The position numbers and the translations under genes are program-made. A stretch of 64,000 bases of DNA from Terasakiella sp. SH-1 (GTDB lineage Bacteria; Pseudomonadota; Alphaproteobacteria; Rhodospirillales; Terasakiellaceae), in NCBI RefSeq assembly GCF_004564135.1, contig NZ_CP038255.1, positions 3,459,501 through 3,523,500 on the forward strand, given 5' to 3'. This document shows positions 18,108 to 28,100 of the stretch, one piece after another. Position 1 is the stretch's first letter, and each line of letters starts with the position of its first letter. The notes below the pieces were generated by a model. That model had not been told where the DNA came from, did not search any database, and saw nothing but the letters and a program-made list of their open reading frames with translations.

Positions 18108-18995
18108 ATGAAATGCTTACAGGCAGAGTTGTTGGTGGGTTGTCACAATGAACTGGGGGGAGGTATCCAGTGGAATGGGGCAGAACAGCGACTTTATTGG
18201 ACGGATATTCAGAACAAACACCTTTATAGCTGTGACGAGTTTGGTCATGACCTTATGTGTTATGAGCTTGAAGAACGTCTGTGTTCTTTCGCCTTTGATC
18301 TGGACGGTAAAATCCTCGCAGCCTTTGCTAGCGGTTTATACCGTCTGGATATCCAAAGCGGACAGCGTGATTTGCTCTATGCCTATGAAACTCATCAACC
18401 CGCGACTCGCTTGAATGATGGACGTTGTGATCGACAGGGCCGGTTTATTGTCGGGGGCTATTATGAAGCCGGACCAGAAGCCATTACCCATGTTCTTTCT
18501 TTTGGAAAGGGTGAGGCAACCTCTTTATTTGACGGGGTGAAATGTGCCAATAGCATTTGTTTCTCACCCTGTGGCACCCGGATGTATTTTGCTGATACAG
18601 AGACCCGTGAGATTGCGAGCTTTACTTACGCCCCAGACTCAGGGTGTTTATCACAGAGATCCTCTTTCGCCCAACTTTCTGAAGAGGAAGGTTTGCCAGA
18701 TGGGTCTTGTATTGATCGTGAAGGTGGTTTGTGGAATGCTCAATATAATGGGGCCTGTGTCCAGCGGTTTTTAGCAGATGGGACACGCGATATTATTATT
18801 AAGGTTCCAGCCCTGAATGTGACTTGTTGTTGTTTTGGCGGTAAAAATTTGGATAAGCTCTTTATCACAACGGCCCGTCAGGAAATGGATACCGGGCAGC
18901 TTGTGCGCTATCCGCAAAGTGGGGGTGCGTTTGTTGTAAAGCCGGGTATAATCGGTTTGGCAGAGAGTTTATATCAGGATCGCTTGTTTGCATGA
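18108..18995 (+). CDS. SMP-30/gluconolactonase-like beta-propeller protein
   Basis: The 295-residue six-bladed propeller has WNGAEQRLYWTDIQNKHLY in blade one, the metal-binding RLNDGRCDRQGRF, CANSICFSPCGTRMYFADT, and LPDGSCIDREGGLWNA with its Asp. Family members hydrolyse sugar lactones with a divalent metal. The first-blade glutamate (usually GEGPVW) is replaced: the sequence reads LGGGIQW, Gly at about residue 18. One expected metal ligand is therefore missing and activity may be altered. The ATG lies six bases after the transferase stop, and the stop overlaps the next start. Confidence 0.82.
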   Translation: MKCLQAELLVGCHNELGGGIQWNGAEQRLYWTDIQNKHLYSCDEFGHDLMCYELEERLCSFAFDLDGKILAAFASGLYRLDIQSGQRDLLYAYETHQPATRLNDGRCDRQGRFIVGGYYEAGPEAITHVLSFGKGEATSLFDGVKCANSICFSPCGTRMYFADTETREIASFTYAPDSGCLSQRSSFAQLSEEEGLPDGSCIDREGGLWNAQYNGACVQRFLADGTRDIIIKVPALNVTCCCFGGKNLDKLFITTARQEMDTGQLVRYPQSGGAFVVKPGIIGLAESLYQDRLFA

Positions 18996-19366
18996 AAATA
19001 TACACCGTCCATATCCAGAAATTCGGCCTTGATCCAGAACCGGATGTTCGTTTGGTTAAAGAGGGATTTAACTGGGCGGCTTTTGTCTTCTCGCTCTTTT
19101 GGGCATTGATGAAAGGCTATTGGTGGGTTGCATTGAGTATTTTTGCCCTTTCCATGGCAATAAGTGTGTTTTTAGGTGTCTTTGGGCTTGATCTTTTTGG
19201 GCAAGCTGTGGTCAATATCAGTTTCAATATGTTATTGGGTATCTATGCTAATGATTTGGCGCGCTGGACATTAAGACGGCGGGGATATTTGGAAGAAGAT
19301 GTGATCTCTGCACAATCTGTGGATCATGGATTGCAGTTGGTGGTGAGCAAGCTTCAAACTGATTAG
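18992..19366 (+). CDS. DUF2628 family small membrane protein
   Basis: The 124-residue protein begins with a short soluble region containing VRLVKEGFNWAAFVFSLFWAL, the signature of DUF2628 proteins, followed by two or three membrane helices. The function is unknown. It overlaps the SMP-30 gene by four bases and precedes hisH by 19 bases. I recall this position, inside his operons, from other Rhodospirillales. Confidence 0.75.
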   Translation: MKIYTVHIQKFGLDPEPDVRLVKEGFNWAAFVFSLFWALMKGYWWVALSIFALSMAISVFLGVFGLDLFGQAVVNISFNMLLGIYANDLARWTLRRRGYLEEDVISAQSVDHGLQLVVSKLQTD

Positions 19367-19385
19367 AAAGTGGGCGAAGGACAGT

Positions 19386-20027
19386 ATGTCTGTTGTCATT
19401 ATTGATTATGGGTCGGGCAATTTACGCTCTGCCGAAAAATCCTTTGAACGTGCTGCACGCGAAGCGGGCTTAGGGCTTGATGTGCTGGTGTCTAATAAAC
19501 CGGAAGATGTTGCGGCCGCTGATCATGTGGTGCTGCCCGGTGTGGGTGCCTTTGGTGATTGTGCTCAGGGCTTACGCAGCCTTGATGGCATGTTGGAAGC
19601 ATTGAACGAAGCGGTTCATCAAAAAGGCAAACCCTTTATGGGCATCTGTGTGGGCATGCAGTTGATGGCTGAGCGTGGCCTGGAACATGGCAATCATGAA
19701 GGTTTGGGCTGGATCAAAGGTGATGTGGTGGCGATTGAACCTACAGATGCATCCCTGAAAATTCCGCATATGGGTTGGAACGAGCTGTCGTTTGATGAGG
19801 GGGCACACCCTGTTTTGGACGGCGTAGGCGATGCGGATGTTTATTTTGTCCATTCCTATCAGTTTAAAACGGTTGATCCTGCCCACCAATTGGCAACAGT
19901 GAAGTATGGTGGTGATGTCACTGCGATGGTGGGCCGTGATAATATGGTCGGTACCCAGTTCCACCCGGAAAAAAGTCAGGCGATTGGCCTGAAAGTCATC
20001 ACTAATTTCCTGAAATGGAAACCTTAA
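19386..20027 (+). CDS. hisH: Imidazole glycerol phosphate synthase, glutaminase subunit
   Basis: The 213-residue class I amidotransferase has DYGSGNLRSAEKSFERA at the N-terminus, the nucleophile Cys88 in GICVGMQLMAERG, and the His193/Glu195 pair in GTQFHPEKSQ. It releases ammonia from glutamine and channels it to HisF, together making imidazole-glycerol phosphate and AICAR. hisF follows after hisA, giving the usual hisH-hisA-hisF order. A palindromic repeat lies in the gap to hisA. Confidence 0.95.
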   Translation: MSVVIIDYGSGNLRSAEKSFERAAREAGLGLDVLVSNKPEDVAAADHVVLPGVGAFGDCAQGLRSLDGMLEALNEAVHQKGKPFMGICVGMQLMAERGLEHGNHEGLGWIKGDVVAIEPTDASLKIPHMGWNELSFDEGAHPVLDGVGDADVYFVHSYQFKTVDPAHQLATVKYGGDVTAMVGRDNMVGTQFHPEKSQAIGLKVITNFLKWKP

Positions 20028-20043
20028 GAGAATAGATAAAGAA

Positions 20044-20113
20044 CGTCATCCCCAACTGGATTGGGGATCTCGAAAATCACAGGAAAAAGATCCCCGCATG
20101 CGCGAGGATGACG
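20044..20113 (+). repeat. Intergenic palindromic repeat, copy 1
   Basis: A 70-base element running from CGTCATCCCCAACTGGATT to CGCGAGGATGACG. Its ends are inverted (CGTCATCC / GGATGACG) and inner arms pair (GGGGATC / GATCCCC), so it can fold into a long hairpin. It fills the hisH-hisA gap. A matching copy in the opposite orientation lies between hisA and hisF, suggesting a dispersed genomic family. Confidence 0.85.
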
Positions 20114-20129
20114 AAAGAGAGTAAAGCAG

Positions 20130-20861
20130 ATGAATTTATATCCAGCCATTGACCTTAAAGACGGTAACTGCGTGCGCCTTTTGCGCGGTGATATGGATGC
20201 GTCCACCGTGTTTAATGAAAATCCCGGTGATCAGGCGGCGCAATTTGTCGCTGATGGTTGTGAGTGGGTGCATATTGTGGACCTTAATGGGGCCTTTGCC
20301 GGTGAACCAGCCAATGCTGAAGCGGTGAAATCTATCCTCAATGGCATTGATGGCAAGGCAAAAACCCAGCTGGGCGGCGGTATTCGTACTTTTGAGACCA
20401 TTCAATATTGGCTGGATGCAGGTATTTCCCGTGTGATTTTAGGTACCATTGCATTGCGTGATCCGGATTTTGTGATTGAGGCGTGTAAGCGCTTCCCCGG
20501 CCAAGTGGCTGTGGGGATTGATGCCCGTGATGGCTATGTGGCGGTTGAAGGTTGGGCAGAAGTCTCTGACATGAAAGTGCTCGATCTTGCTCTGAAATTT
20601 GAAGATGCGGGTGTCTCTGCCATCATCTTTACCGATATTTCCAAAGATGGCGCGATGGAAGGCCCGAACCTGCAAGCCACTGTAGAACTGGCCGAAGCGA
20701 TTTCTACACCGGTGATCTTGTCTGGGGGCGTATCATCCATGGAAGATATCACCGCGATTAAGGCCGCAGAAGTACCGGGCTTGGACGGGGCGATTTCCGG
20801 TCGTGCCATTTATGACGGCAAACTCAATGTGGCGGAAGCTATGAAAGTATTAAAAGGCTAA
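20130..20861 (+). CDS. hisA: ProFAR isomerase
   Basis: The 243-residue (beta/alpha)8 barrel starts with [19 protein letters not shown], in which the Asp is the first catalytic acid, and contains a phosphate-binding LGGGIRT loop. The second half has [24 protein letters not shown] with the second Asp, and the ILSGGVSS loop. It isomerises the ribonucleotide ProFAR to PRFAR, the HisF substrate. It has a good ribosome site just after the repeat element. Confidence 0.95.
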   Translation: MNLYPAIDLKDGNCVRLLRGDMDASTVFNENPGDQAAQFVADGCEWVHIVDLNGAFAGEPANAEAVKSILNGIDGKAKTQLGGGIRTFETIQYWLDAGISRVILGTIALRDPDFVIEACKRFPGQVAVGIDARDGYVAVEGWAEVSDMKVLDLALKFEDAGVSAIIFTDISKDGAMEGPNLQATVELAEAISTPVILSGGVSSMEDITAIKAAEVPGLDGAISGRAIYDGKLNVAEAMKVLKG

Positions 20862-20865
20862 ATGT

Positions 20866-20930
20866 CGTCCTCGCGCAGGCGGGGACCTCGTTCAAACGGA
20901 GAAAGATTCCCGATCCAGTCGGGGATGACG
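20866..20930 (-). repeat. Intergenic palindromic repeat, copy 2 (inverted relative to copy 1)
   Basis: Read on the minus strand this is CGTCATCCCCGACTGGATCG through to CGCGAGGACGACG, closely matching the element at 20044-20113 but in the opposite orientation. It fills the gap between hisA and hisF and ends almost on the hisF start region. Confidence 0.85.
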
Positions 20931-20941
20931 TGAGTGGAAAG

Positions 20942-21703
20942 ATGCTGAAAGTAAGAATTATCCCCTGTCTCGATGTGGCCGATGGTCGCGTGGTCAAGGG
21001 TGTGAACTTCGTTGATTTGGTGGATGCGGGTGATCCGGTGGAACAGGCCAAGGTCTATGATGCGGCAGGCGCCGATGAGTTGACGTTTCTCGATATCACT
21101 GCAACCCACGAAAATCGCGACACCATCTATGATGTGGTGCGTCGCACGGCAGAGCAATGTTTCATGCCCCTGACCGTTGGTGGCGGTGTGCGTGAAGTGG
21201 AAGATATCCGCAAGCTCTTGCTGGCCGGGGCCGATAAAGTCTCCATCAACTCCGCAGCCGTGAAACGTCCTGAATTTGTCCGTGAAGCGTCTGAGAAATT
21301 CGGGAGCCAATGTATTGTGGTTGCTATTGATGCTAAATCTGTTGGCGAAGACAAGTTCGAAATCTTCACCCATGGTGGGCGCAAGGAAACCGGTATTGAT
21401 GCGGTGGAATGGGCGAAAAAGATGGAAGAATATGGCGCAGGGGAAATCCTGCTGACCTCCATGGATCGTGATGGCACCAAGATTGGATTTAATTTGCCTT
21501 TAACGCGTGCCATTGCCGATGCGGTTAAAATCCCGGTGATTGCTTCCGGTGGTGTGGGCAATTTGGACCATATGGTCGAAGGGGTGACTGAGGGCCATGC
21601 ATCGGCTGTGTTGGCCGCTTCTATTTTCCATTTTGGAACGTATACGATCCAAGAGACCAAAGAACATATGGCAAAAGCCGGTATCCCTGTGAGGCTGGAT
21701 TGA
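20942..21703 (+). CDS. hisF: Imidazole glycerol phosphate synthase, cyclase subunit
   Basis: A 253-residue (beta/alpha)8 barrel paralogous to His[21 protein letters not shown] with the first catalytic Asp, [23 protein letters not shown] with the second Asp, [13 protein letters not shown] and [11 protein letters not shown]. It cyclises PRFAR using ammonia from HisH. The ATG at 20942 gives the family start MLKVRIIPC; an in-frame GTG at 20930 overlaps the repeat and is less likely. The stop overlaps the hisE start (TGATG). Confidence 0.95.
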   Translation: MLKVRIIPCLDVADGRVVKGVNFVDLVDAGDPVEQAKVYDAAGADELTFLDITATHENRDTIYDVVRRTAEQCFMPLTVGGGVREVEDIRKLLLAGADKVSINSAAVKRPEFVREASEKFGSQCIVVAIDAKSVGEDKFEIFTHGGRKETGIDAVEWAKKMEEYGAGEILLTSMDRDGTKIGFNLPLTRAIADAVKIPVIASGGVGNLDHMVEGVTEGHASAVLAASIFHFGTYTIQETKEHMAKAGIPVRLD

Positions 21704-22026
21704 TGGACGCAACCGTACTTGATAAGCTGTTTGAGACCATTGCATCACGCAAAGGTGCTGACCCATCTGAATCTTATACAGCCAAGCTTTTTTCCAAAGG
21801 CCGTGGCAAAATCGCCCAGAAGGTCGGTGAAGAAGGTGTAGAATGTGTCATTGCGGCCCTGTCTGAGGGCAATGATAAGCTGACCGCAGAAAGTGCCGAT
21901 CTTTTCTATCACTTACTGGTGCTGTGGGCCGAAGCCGGGGTGAAACCGGAAGAGGTTTGGGTTGAGTTGGCGCGGCGCGAAGGTATTTCCGGGATTGACG
22001 AGAAAAATTCCCGCCCGAAAGATTAA
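21703..22026 (+). CDS. hisE: Phosphoribosyl-ATP diphosphatase
   Basis: The 107-residue all-alpha MazG-like pyrophosphatase contains [34 protein letters not shown] with the metal-binding Glu residues, and [17 protein letters not shown] with the conserved Glu and Asp. It hydrolyses phosphoribosyl-ATP to phosphoribosyl-AMP, the second histidine step. The ATG at 21703 overlaps the hisF stop; a TTG one codon upstream is possible. It is a separate hisE, with no hisI fused or nearby. Confidence 0.93.
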   Translation: MDATVLDKLFETIASRKGADPSESYTAKLFSKGRGKIAQKVGEEGVECVIAALSEGNDKLTAESADLFYHLLVLWAEAGVKPEEVWVELARREGISGIDEKNSRPKD

Positions 22027-22039
22027 GGAGACTAAAAAC

Positions 22040-22375
22040 ATGCCTCATATGGTGATTTCTTACGCAAAGTCTGTTGAAAAACAGGTGGATATTCAGACAT
22101 TGGTACAAGAAGTCTGGAATGGGGCCGAAGAAAGTGGCTTGTTTAACCCCGATGCGATCAAGGCCCGTGCTTTCCCTGTGGAGCATTATGTCACCGCCAA
22201 TACGGACCAGCTCTTCATCCATGTAGATGCCAAGCTGTTTGTCGGACGCACCGATGAGCAAAAACAGGATATGATCCAACGCGTCTTCGATAAAATGGAT
22301 GCGCTGGTGTCAGAAGATGTAGCTTTGTCAGTTGAAGCGATTGATATTGATAAGCCGAACTATGTGAAGCGCTAG
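22040..22375 (+). CDS. 5-carboxymethyl-2-hydroxymuconate isomerase-like tautomerase
   Basis: The 111-residue protein begins MPHMVISYAKS. The N-terminal Pro after Met is the catalytic base of tautomerase-fold enzymes, and the rest (AFPVEHYVTA, FIHVDAKLFVGRT, DKMDALVS) matches the CHMI family. Known members isomerise an intermediate of homoprotocatechuate breakdown, but no other genes of that pathway are near, so the true substrate is uncertain. An AAGGAG site ten bases ahead supports this start over a longer frame beginning inside hisE. Confidence 0.78.
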   Translation: MPHMVISYAKSVEKQVDIQTLVQEVWNGAEESGLFNPDAIKARAFPVEHYVTANTDQLFIHVDAKLFVGRTDEQKQDMIQRVFDKMDALVSEDVALSVEAIDIDKPNYVKR

Positions 22376-22388
22376 ATCGTACTGTCTC

Positions 22389-23846
22389 ATGCTGTCCACC
22401 TTGTTCCAACCCAAAAAGCCGACAAAAAAAGAATGGCTAACGATGATTGCCATTTGTGTTGTGGGTTCTATTTTGTGTATGGGGCTAATGTATGCAAAAT
22501 CAAAGGCGGAAAACCCTTTTTATGGGGATGCTAGTGATTATGTGAGAGGCGCTTTTACATTATATCATCACGGTGTCTTTTCGCAGCATATTTCAATAAC
22601 AATGCCACCCGCAGGTCTTGGTCGGGAGCCAGCCTATGCTTTTGTATTGTCTTTATGGGCATATTTAGATAGCGGATTCCAGTCATTAACAATTCAATGT
22701 TTAGAGGCTATTAGTTGTTCAAAAGAGCAGTTTGTAGGTGCGCAATGGTTTAACAGATTTCTGTTTGCCTTAAGCGGTGTTTTGATGTTTATCGCAGGCT
22801 ATTTGGCGTCTGGGCGTTTGTTGGGGGCTACCATTGCAGGGGGGGCGATCTGGTTTAATAAACATATGCAAAAAAATATGGATTATATTGTATCTGATCC
22901 ATTAGCTTTAATGTTGAGTTCATTTCTTTTGCTATTGCTTGTTGTGATTGCGGTTAAAAAGCGAGAAAATAAACCAGTCGTTTTCTTATGGGCTCTGGCA
23001 GGTGGGGTGCTGGCAGCTTTAACCTTAACCAAAGCCGTATTTTATTATTTTGGTTTACTATTTATAGCGACTTTTGTTGTTTATTGTATTTATAAAATAT
23101 TTTGTAAACAGCAGGATAGGTTTTTAACTACAGTTCGTTTTCTTTTATTTTCTGTGTGTTTTATTGTCCCAGTTTTTATGTGGATGGAACGGAATAATGA
23201 TATTAGTGGGGAACGTATTATTACGCCTTCACGGGCGGGTATTGCTCTGAATACGCGGGAAGTGCTGAATCATATGACACCCGCACAATATTTCACGTCT
23301 TTCCTTTATTGGACACGAGGGTTTGGGGATAATTGGGCACGAGCTTTATTGCCAAAAGAAATTTGGACTGAATTTGAGATTGCAAATCCGGATGGTTTTT
23401 ATTTAAAGGCTCAACTTGGGTATCCAAAACTTGTCAAAGAAGTCATGTTAAAAGAGGGGGTCAATAAGACGGTTGCAAGCAAGATGGTTGACCGCCGTCT
23501 GATGATGGATATTGTGAGTAATCCCATTACTCATGTATTGGTTACAATCCCAGTTTTTTATTATGGAATTTGGGTGGATCAGTTTGCTTTTCTGTCTGTG
23601 CCTTTCTTTTTCTGGTGTTTATGGTTGGCTTGGAAGAAGCGTGAGTTTGCTTTACCTCTTATCTTGGCTCCCAGTTTATTTAATATGATCTTTTACGCTT
23701 TGATTAGCTTAAATATCCCACGTTATCAAATGACAGCGGTACCAGGATTAGCACTGGCTTTAGCAATAGGTTTTTGTATTTGGGCAGAGCAGGGGCGTTT
23801 TCAAAAATTACAGATTTTTTTATTGAGAAGGCGACCAAAGGGATAG
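22389..23846 (+). CDS. Polytopic membrane protein, GT-C glycosyltransferase-like
   Basis: The 485-residue protein has about eleven membrane helices. After the first helix comes NPFYGDASDYVRGA, an acidic loop like the catalytic first loop of GT-C (PMT/ArnT-type) enzymes. Further on are YIVSDPLALML and GGVLAALTLTKAVF, segments typical of the same superfamily. Such enzymes use polyprenyl-phosphate sugars in the periplasm. It follows the his operon closely and converges, with a 27-base overlap, with the flippase gene on the other strand. Substrate unknown. Confidence 0.62.
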   Translation: MLSTLFQPKKPTKKEWLTMIAICVVGSILCMGLMYAKSKAENPFYGDASDYVRGAFTLYHHGVFSQHISITMPPAGLGREPAYAFVLSLWAYLDSGFQSLTIQCLEAISCSKEQFVGAQWFNRFLFALSGVLMFIAGYLASGRLLGATIAGGAIWFNKHMQKNMDYIVSDPLALMLSSFLLLLLVVIAVKKRENKPVVFLWALAGGVLAALTLTKAVFYYFGLLFIATFVVYCIYKIFCKQQDRFLTTVRFLLFSVCFIVPVFMWMERNNDISGERIITPSRAGIALNTREVLNHMTPAQYFTSFLYWTRGFGDNWARALLPKEIWTEFEIANPDGFYLKAQLGYPKLVKEVMLKEGVNKTVASKMVDRRLMMDIVSNPITHVLVTIPVFYYGIWVDQFAFLSVPFFFWCLWLAWKKREFALPLILAPSLFNMIFYALISLNIPRYQMTAVPGLALALAIGFCIWAEQGRFQKLQIFLLRRRPKG

Positions 23847-25142
23847 TTTTTTAAAAACAGTGAAAAACATAAGACTTGTCCAGGTTATGCTAAAAATAAG
23901 ATAACTAATTGATATGCCATTGAGCTGTAGAAGACTATGTAGCCAGAAAATAGAGAGAATATAGGCCAGTACTGCGATTGTTTGATTGATAAGAAGTTTA
24001 CCAGGTATACCAAGAGCCAATCCTAAAGGGCTTAATGGGGCACTTAATGTCATCACCGAAGCCCCTGCTGTGAAAATAACTAAGGCTATATAGGATTGGG
24101 TGTAATCTTCACCTATGAGCAAAAGGATAGGGTAACCGAATATGGTGAACCCCAACCAGAAAAAAAGGCTAATAATTATGCAGTACTTTAATGTTGTTCT
24201 GTTGAGTTTACGTAAATCATTGAGCTGTTTCTGAACAACTAATTTATTGATTTCAGGAAAAAAGGCTTGGGTGAACGGATCGATAATTCGCATCACGATT
24301 GATGAAAGCTGTTTGATAATTCGAAGAATACCAGCTGCTGCAGGCCCTAGTAACAAGCCAGTGAGGAGTATATCGCCATCTTTAGGAAAGAGGCGTACAA
24401 ACGCATTCAGGCTTGTTTTAATGATAAAGCCAAAAAAGTTTGGGCATTTTTCCAAGACTGAATAAGACAAATATTTCTTATGCTTCGGGATAAAATGAGA
24501 AGCAGAAATTAAAAATATAATAGGGATAAAAACTTCAAATACAGCCCAAACTAATAAAAAGCCTGAAAAATGATCTTCTTTTGGTAATAAAAAGAAACAA
24601 ACGACTAATGAAATAAGCCGAAGCCCACTGTTTAAGGCAATGAACCAAGCGACTTTGGAAAATTTTTGATAAAACTGTAGGATCGCGATAGGAAGGTGAC
24701 TTAATGTGCCAATGGCTGTAAGAGCATAAAGTTGAGCATAGAAGACCTCTTCGGCTTTGATTTCTAGCCAATGAGGAAGGTAAGGAATGAGGAAGTAAGC
24801 TGATAAACAGGCTAGAAGACTACTGGTCAGATCTAAAAGAAAACACAGTCGAGCAAGTTTATGTTGGAAATAGTCTGCATAATCTGTTTGTTTTAGCCGT
24901 TCAGCATAATGAATGAAGGCTTTACCTGTATTAAAGGTGAAAAACTGTATCAGGACAAGAACTACCGCCTGTATTGCGGCCCATTTTCCGAATGCTTCTG
25001 CTCCTAGGGCAGATGCGATAAACATATAGCTTAGCATTGTTGCCAGTGCTGCCCCTGCTTGACCAAAAAGCATTTGGATGCCCCCTTTGGCGACAGGGTG
25101 AGATTTGCAGGTTTGAATAAACTGAGAGGCAGAAGGAAGCAT
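23820..25142 (-). CDS. Wzx-like oligosaccharide flippase (first copy)
   Basis: The 440-residue protein has about twelve membrane helices and opens with a soluble stretch followed by GGIQMLFGQAGAALATMLSY, the usual first helix of polysaccharide-exporter (MOP/Wzx) flippases. A charged loop between helices (LSSIVMRIIDPFTQAFFPEI) also fits. It would flip a lipid-linked oligosaccharide across the inner membrane. Its start codon overlaps the stop of the asparagine synthetase-glycosyltransferase fusion (TAATG), so the two are probably co-translated and act on the same glycan. Confidence 0.78.
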   Translation of the reverse strand: MLPSASQFIQTCKSHPVAKGGIQMLFGQAGAALATMLSYMFIASALGAEAFGKWAAIQAVVLVLIQFFTFNTGKAFIHYAERLKQTDYADYFQHKLARLCFLLDLTSSLLACLSAYFLIPYLPHWLEIKAEEVFYAQLYALTAIGTLSHLPIAILQFYQKFSKVAWFIALNSGLRLISLVVCFFLLPKEDHFSGFLLVWAVFEVFIPIIFLISASHFIPKHKKYLSYSVLEKCPNFFGFIIKTSLNAFVRLFPKDGDILLTGLLLGPAAAGILRIIKQLSSIVMRIIDPFTQAFFPEINKLVVQKQLNDLRKLNRTTLKYCIIISLFFWLGFTIFGYPILLLIGEDYTQSYIALVIFTAGASVMTLSAPLSPLGLALGIPGKLLINQTIAVLAYILSIFWLHSLLQLNGISISYLIFSITWTSLMFFTVFKKLSLWSPSQ

Positions 25143-28100
25143 TATGCAGTGATTGAGGCTGGAAGAGTGGAATTAGTTTTAAGAAGGCCCATGATCCTTT
25201 TTGCCCGATGATAAAAATCAAATTTGCGATCAATATCTTTTAAGGCATTCTTAGAAATATGACTTCTTAGCTTGTCATCAGATATTAATCGTTGCAATTC
25301 AGTAGCCCATTGATTGATGTTATTTGCGGGACAGAGCAGACAGTTTGTTTCGTGTTCCAGGATATCTTTAATGACGGGTAAATCACTGGCAATAATGGCT
25401 TTTCCATGTGCCATATATTCAAAGAGTTTTAAGGGGGACATCCAAGGGGCAATATTTCTGTCGCCACCAAAGCCATAGGTTTCTTCCTGAAACGGTGCGA
25501 TACAGATATCAAATGCCTGCAGGTATTGTGAGACGGATGCATGGTTGATTGCCCCGTGGAAATGAAGGTTTCCATTTGTATGTTGGGCTCGTAATTCTTC
25601 TACTTGTGAGGGAGCACCGCCAACAAGGTGAAAATCAAATTCAGGCATCATTTTTGAAAGGGTAATAACTGTTTCATAGCCCTTTCCTTTATGGAATTGC
25701 CCAACATAACCGATATGTGTGGTATTGGCCCGACCCGGTAAAGCAACAGGTAAATTTTCTTTACTTGGAATGTTAGCCCCGCTTGGCAGAACAATAACGT
25801 TCTGTTCATTTAATTCTGTGAAATTTGAAATATAATAGTCTCTCAAGGGGGTAGAAATACAAATTAAGCCTTTAAAATTCTTGGATTCAAAAAGTTTTCT
25901 TTCCAAACTTTCATGGAATGAATTTGGTGGGGGTGTATGTACTTCGAAGGCAAAAGGAACATTAAGGTTTAAACAGCTTTGCATGCTGTAAACATCGCGG
26001 CCATAGGCATAGTCGAAATTATCTTTGCTTTTTGAGAGTGTCTTTTTAACAGCATGAGCATATTTTAAGCCACCCCAAAGTCTGACCTTCGGCCATATAT
26101 GTTGCTTAATAGAGACCGGCTCACTGATGCCATAATGAATATAGGGATCGATTGGACCCTTTTCATAACCTTGACGGCAGAAAAGAGTGACATCAATATC
26201 TTGGCGGGCAAAACCGCTTGCCATACTCATGACTTGAACACTGTTTGCCATGGGAGAAGGGATGGATGACGCTGAGAAATAGGCGAGTTTTTTCTTTGTT
26301 GTGTTTGTTTTAAGTGTCGGGATATTTGGGGGAGCATCACTACAGGATGGCTTGTGCCAGGTCTGTGACCAGTTGGCTAGCATTAAGACGGCCCAAAGTT
26401 GGTATTGCCAGTTTCGTTTCGAAGACTGATGCTCATTCCAGCGTTGCATGATTGCTGTTTTATCCAGACCCATTTCTTCATAAAGGATCGGTGTTTCAAT
26501 CAGGTTGTGTGCCCAATCTTTTAAGGAACCACGTAACCATGCATTCAGGGGAATGGCAAACCCAGCTTTAGGCCGTTCAATTAATTCTTTAGGGACATAG
26601 CGATAGAGAACTTCGCGTAAGATATGTTTGCCATTTGTGCCTTGCAGTTTGTACTTTTCAGGCAATTGCCAGCTAAATTCGATAACGCGATGATCAAGAA
26701 TGGGAACGCGGACCTCCAGCGAGCAAGCCATAGAGGCTCGATCAACCTTTGCTAGAATATCGTCCGGCATATAGGTCGTGGTGTCCAGAAGCTGCATGCG
26801 TTCAACAAAACTAAGGCCAGAAGCGGCTGCTGTACGTGTCCATCCTGCACTTTGTGCTTCTAATGTACCCGGCGTAACTCCTTCAAGATGGGTCACAAGT
26901 GAGCGATACATTAATAAGGGGTCGTCCATTCCTAACAACGGGGCAGCCTTATGGATTTTATCACCAATCATGGAAGGCAGGAAATGGCCTGTTAGTGGGG
27001 AAAGGAGCTTATCCCATGTTTGAGGAGAGGGGTGTTGCAGGCTATTGGCAATAGCATGACGGGCAAAATCAGGAATCTTTTTCCTGAAGTTTTCAATCTG
27101 AGAGCCCCAGGTATATCGGTTGTAGCCTGCAAAAAGTTCGTCCCCACCATCGCCTGATAAAGCAACCGTGACATTTTTTTTTGTCATTTCAGAAACAAGA
27201 AAAGTCGGAATTTGGGATGAATCGCTAAAAGGTTCATCATACATAGTTGCTAAACTAGGGATGACTTCTTCTGCTTTTTTTGGGGAGACATAAAGTTCTG
27301 TATGGTCAGTTTGAAGGTGGTTGGCGACAGCTTTGGCATATTCGGCTTCGTTAAACCCTTCTACATCAAAACCGATAGAAAATGTTTTTGCTTTGCTACT
27401 TCCAGCTTGTTGCATAAGTGCAACAACAGTAGAAGAATCAACGCCGCCAGATAAGAAAGCCCCTAAAGGCACATCAGTAATCATTCTCCTTTTGACAGAA
27501 TCACTAAGTAGAGCCTCGAGTTCATCTGTGGCGTCTTTTTCAGAAAGGTCAAGTTGGTTTTTCTTGCCAAAATGAGCGACTTGGGTAGCATCCCAATAGC
27601 GTTGAATATGAGGTTGTCCCTTAAGGTTACTAGATAAAATACAACCTGGTTCAAGTTTATAGATCGAGTTATAAACGGAATAAGGCGCAGGAACATATGT
27701 GTATCTGAGGTATGCAGCAATGGCTTCACGACATAGCGATGGTGTCCAATTGGGCAGGGTGTGGAAAGCTTTAAGTTCTGAAGAGAAAATAAGTTGGTTA
27801 TGTTGGAGCCCCCAATAGACCGGCTTAATCCCTACCCGGTCACGTACCAAATAAAAGCGGCGTTCTTTGCGATCCCAGGCGGCAATGGCGAACATGCCGA
27901 TGAGTTTTTCAACAGTGGCTTTCACCCCCCAGGCCGCAAACCCGTTAACAATCACTTCGGTATCGGAATGACCTTTGAATGTGTAGCCTTTTGCCTCTAG
28001 TTCAGGGCGTAAGTCATCTGCGTTATAGATTTCTCCATTGTAAACGATCACAAAACGGCCATCACTGGACTGCATGGGTTGATGACCCGCAGGTGACAAG

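Noticed and set aside
20044-20930. CRISPR-like repeat pair
   Set aside because: Only two copies, in opposite orientation, separated by a whole gene, with no regular spacers and no cas genes.
21962-22375. Longer start for the tautomerase-like gene inside hisE
   Set aside because: The catalytic Pro must follow the initiator Met; only the ATG at 22040, with an AAGGAG site, provides this.
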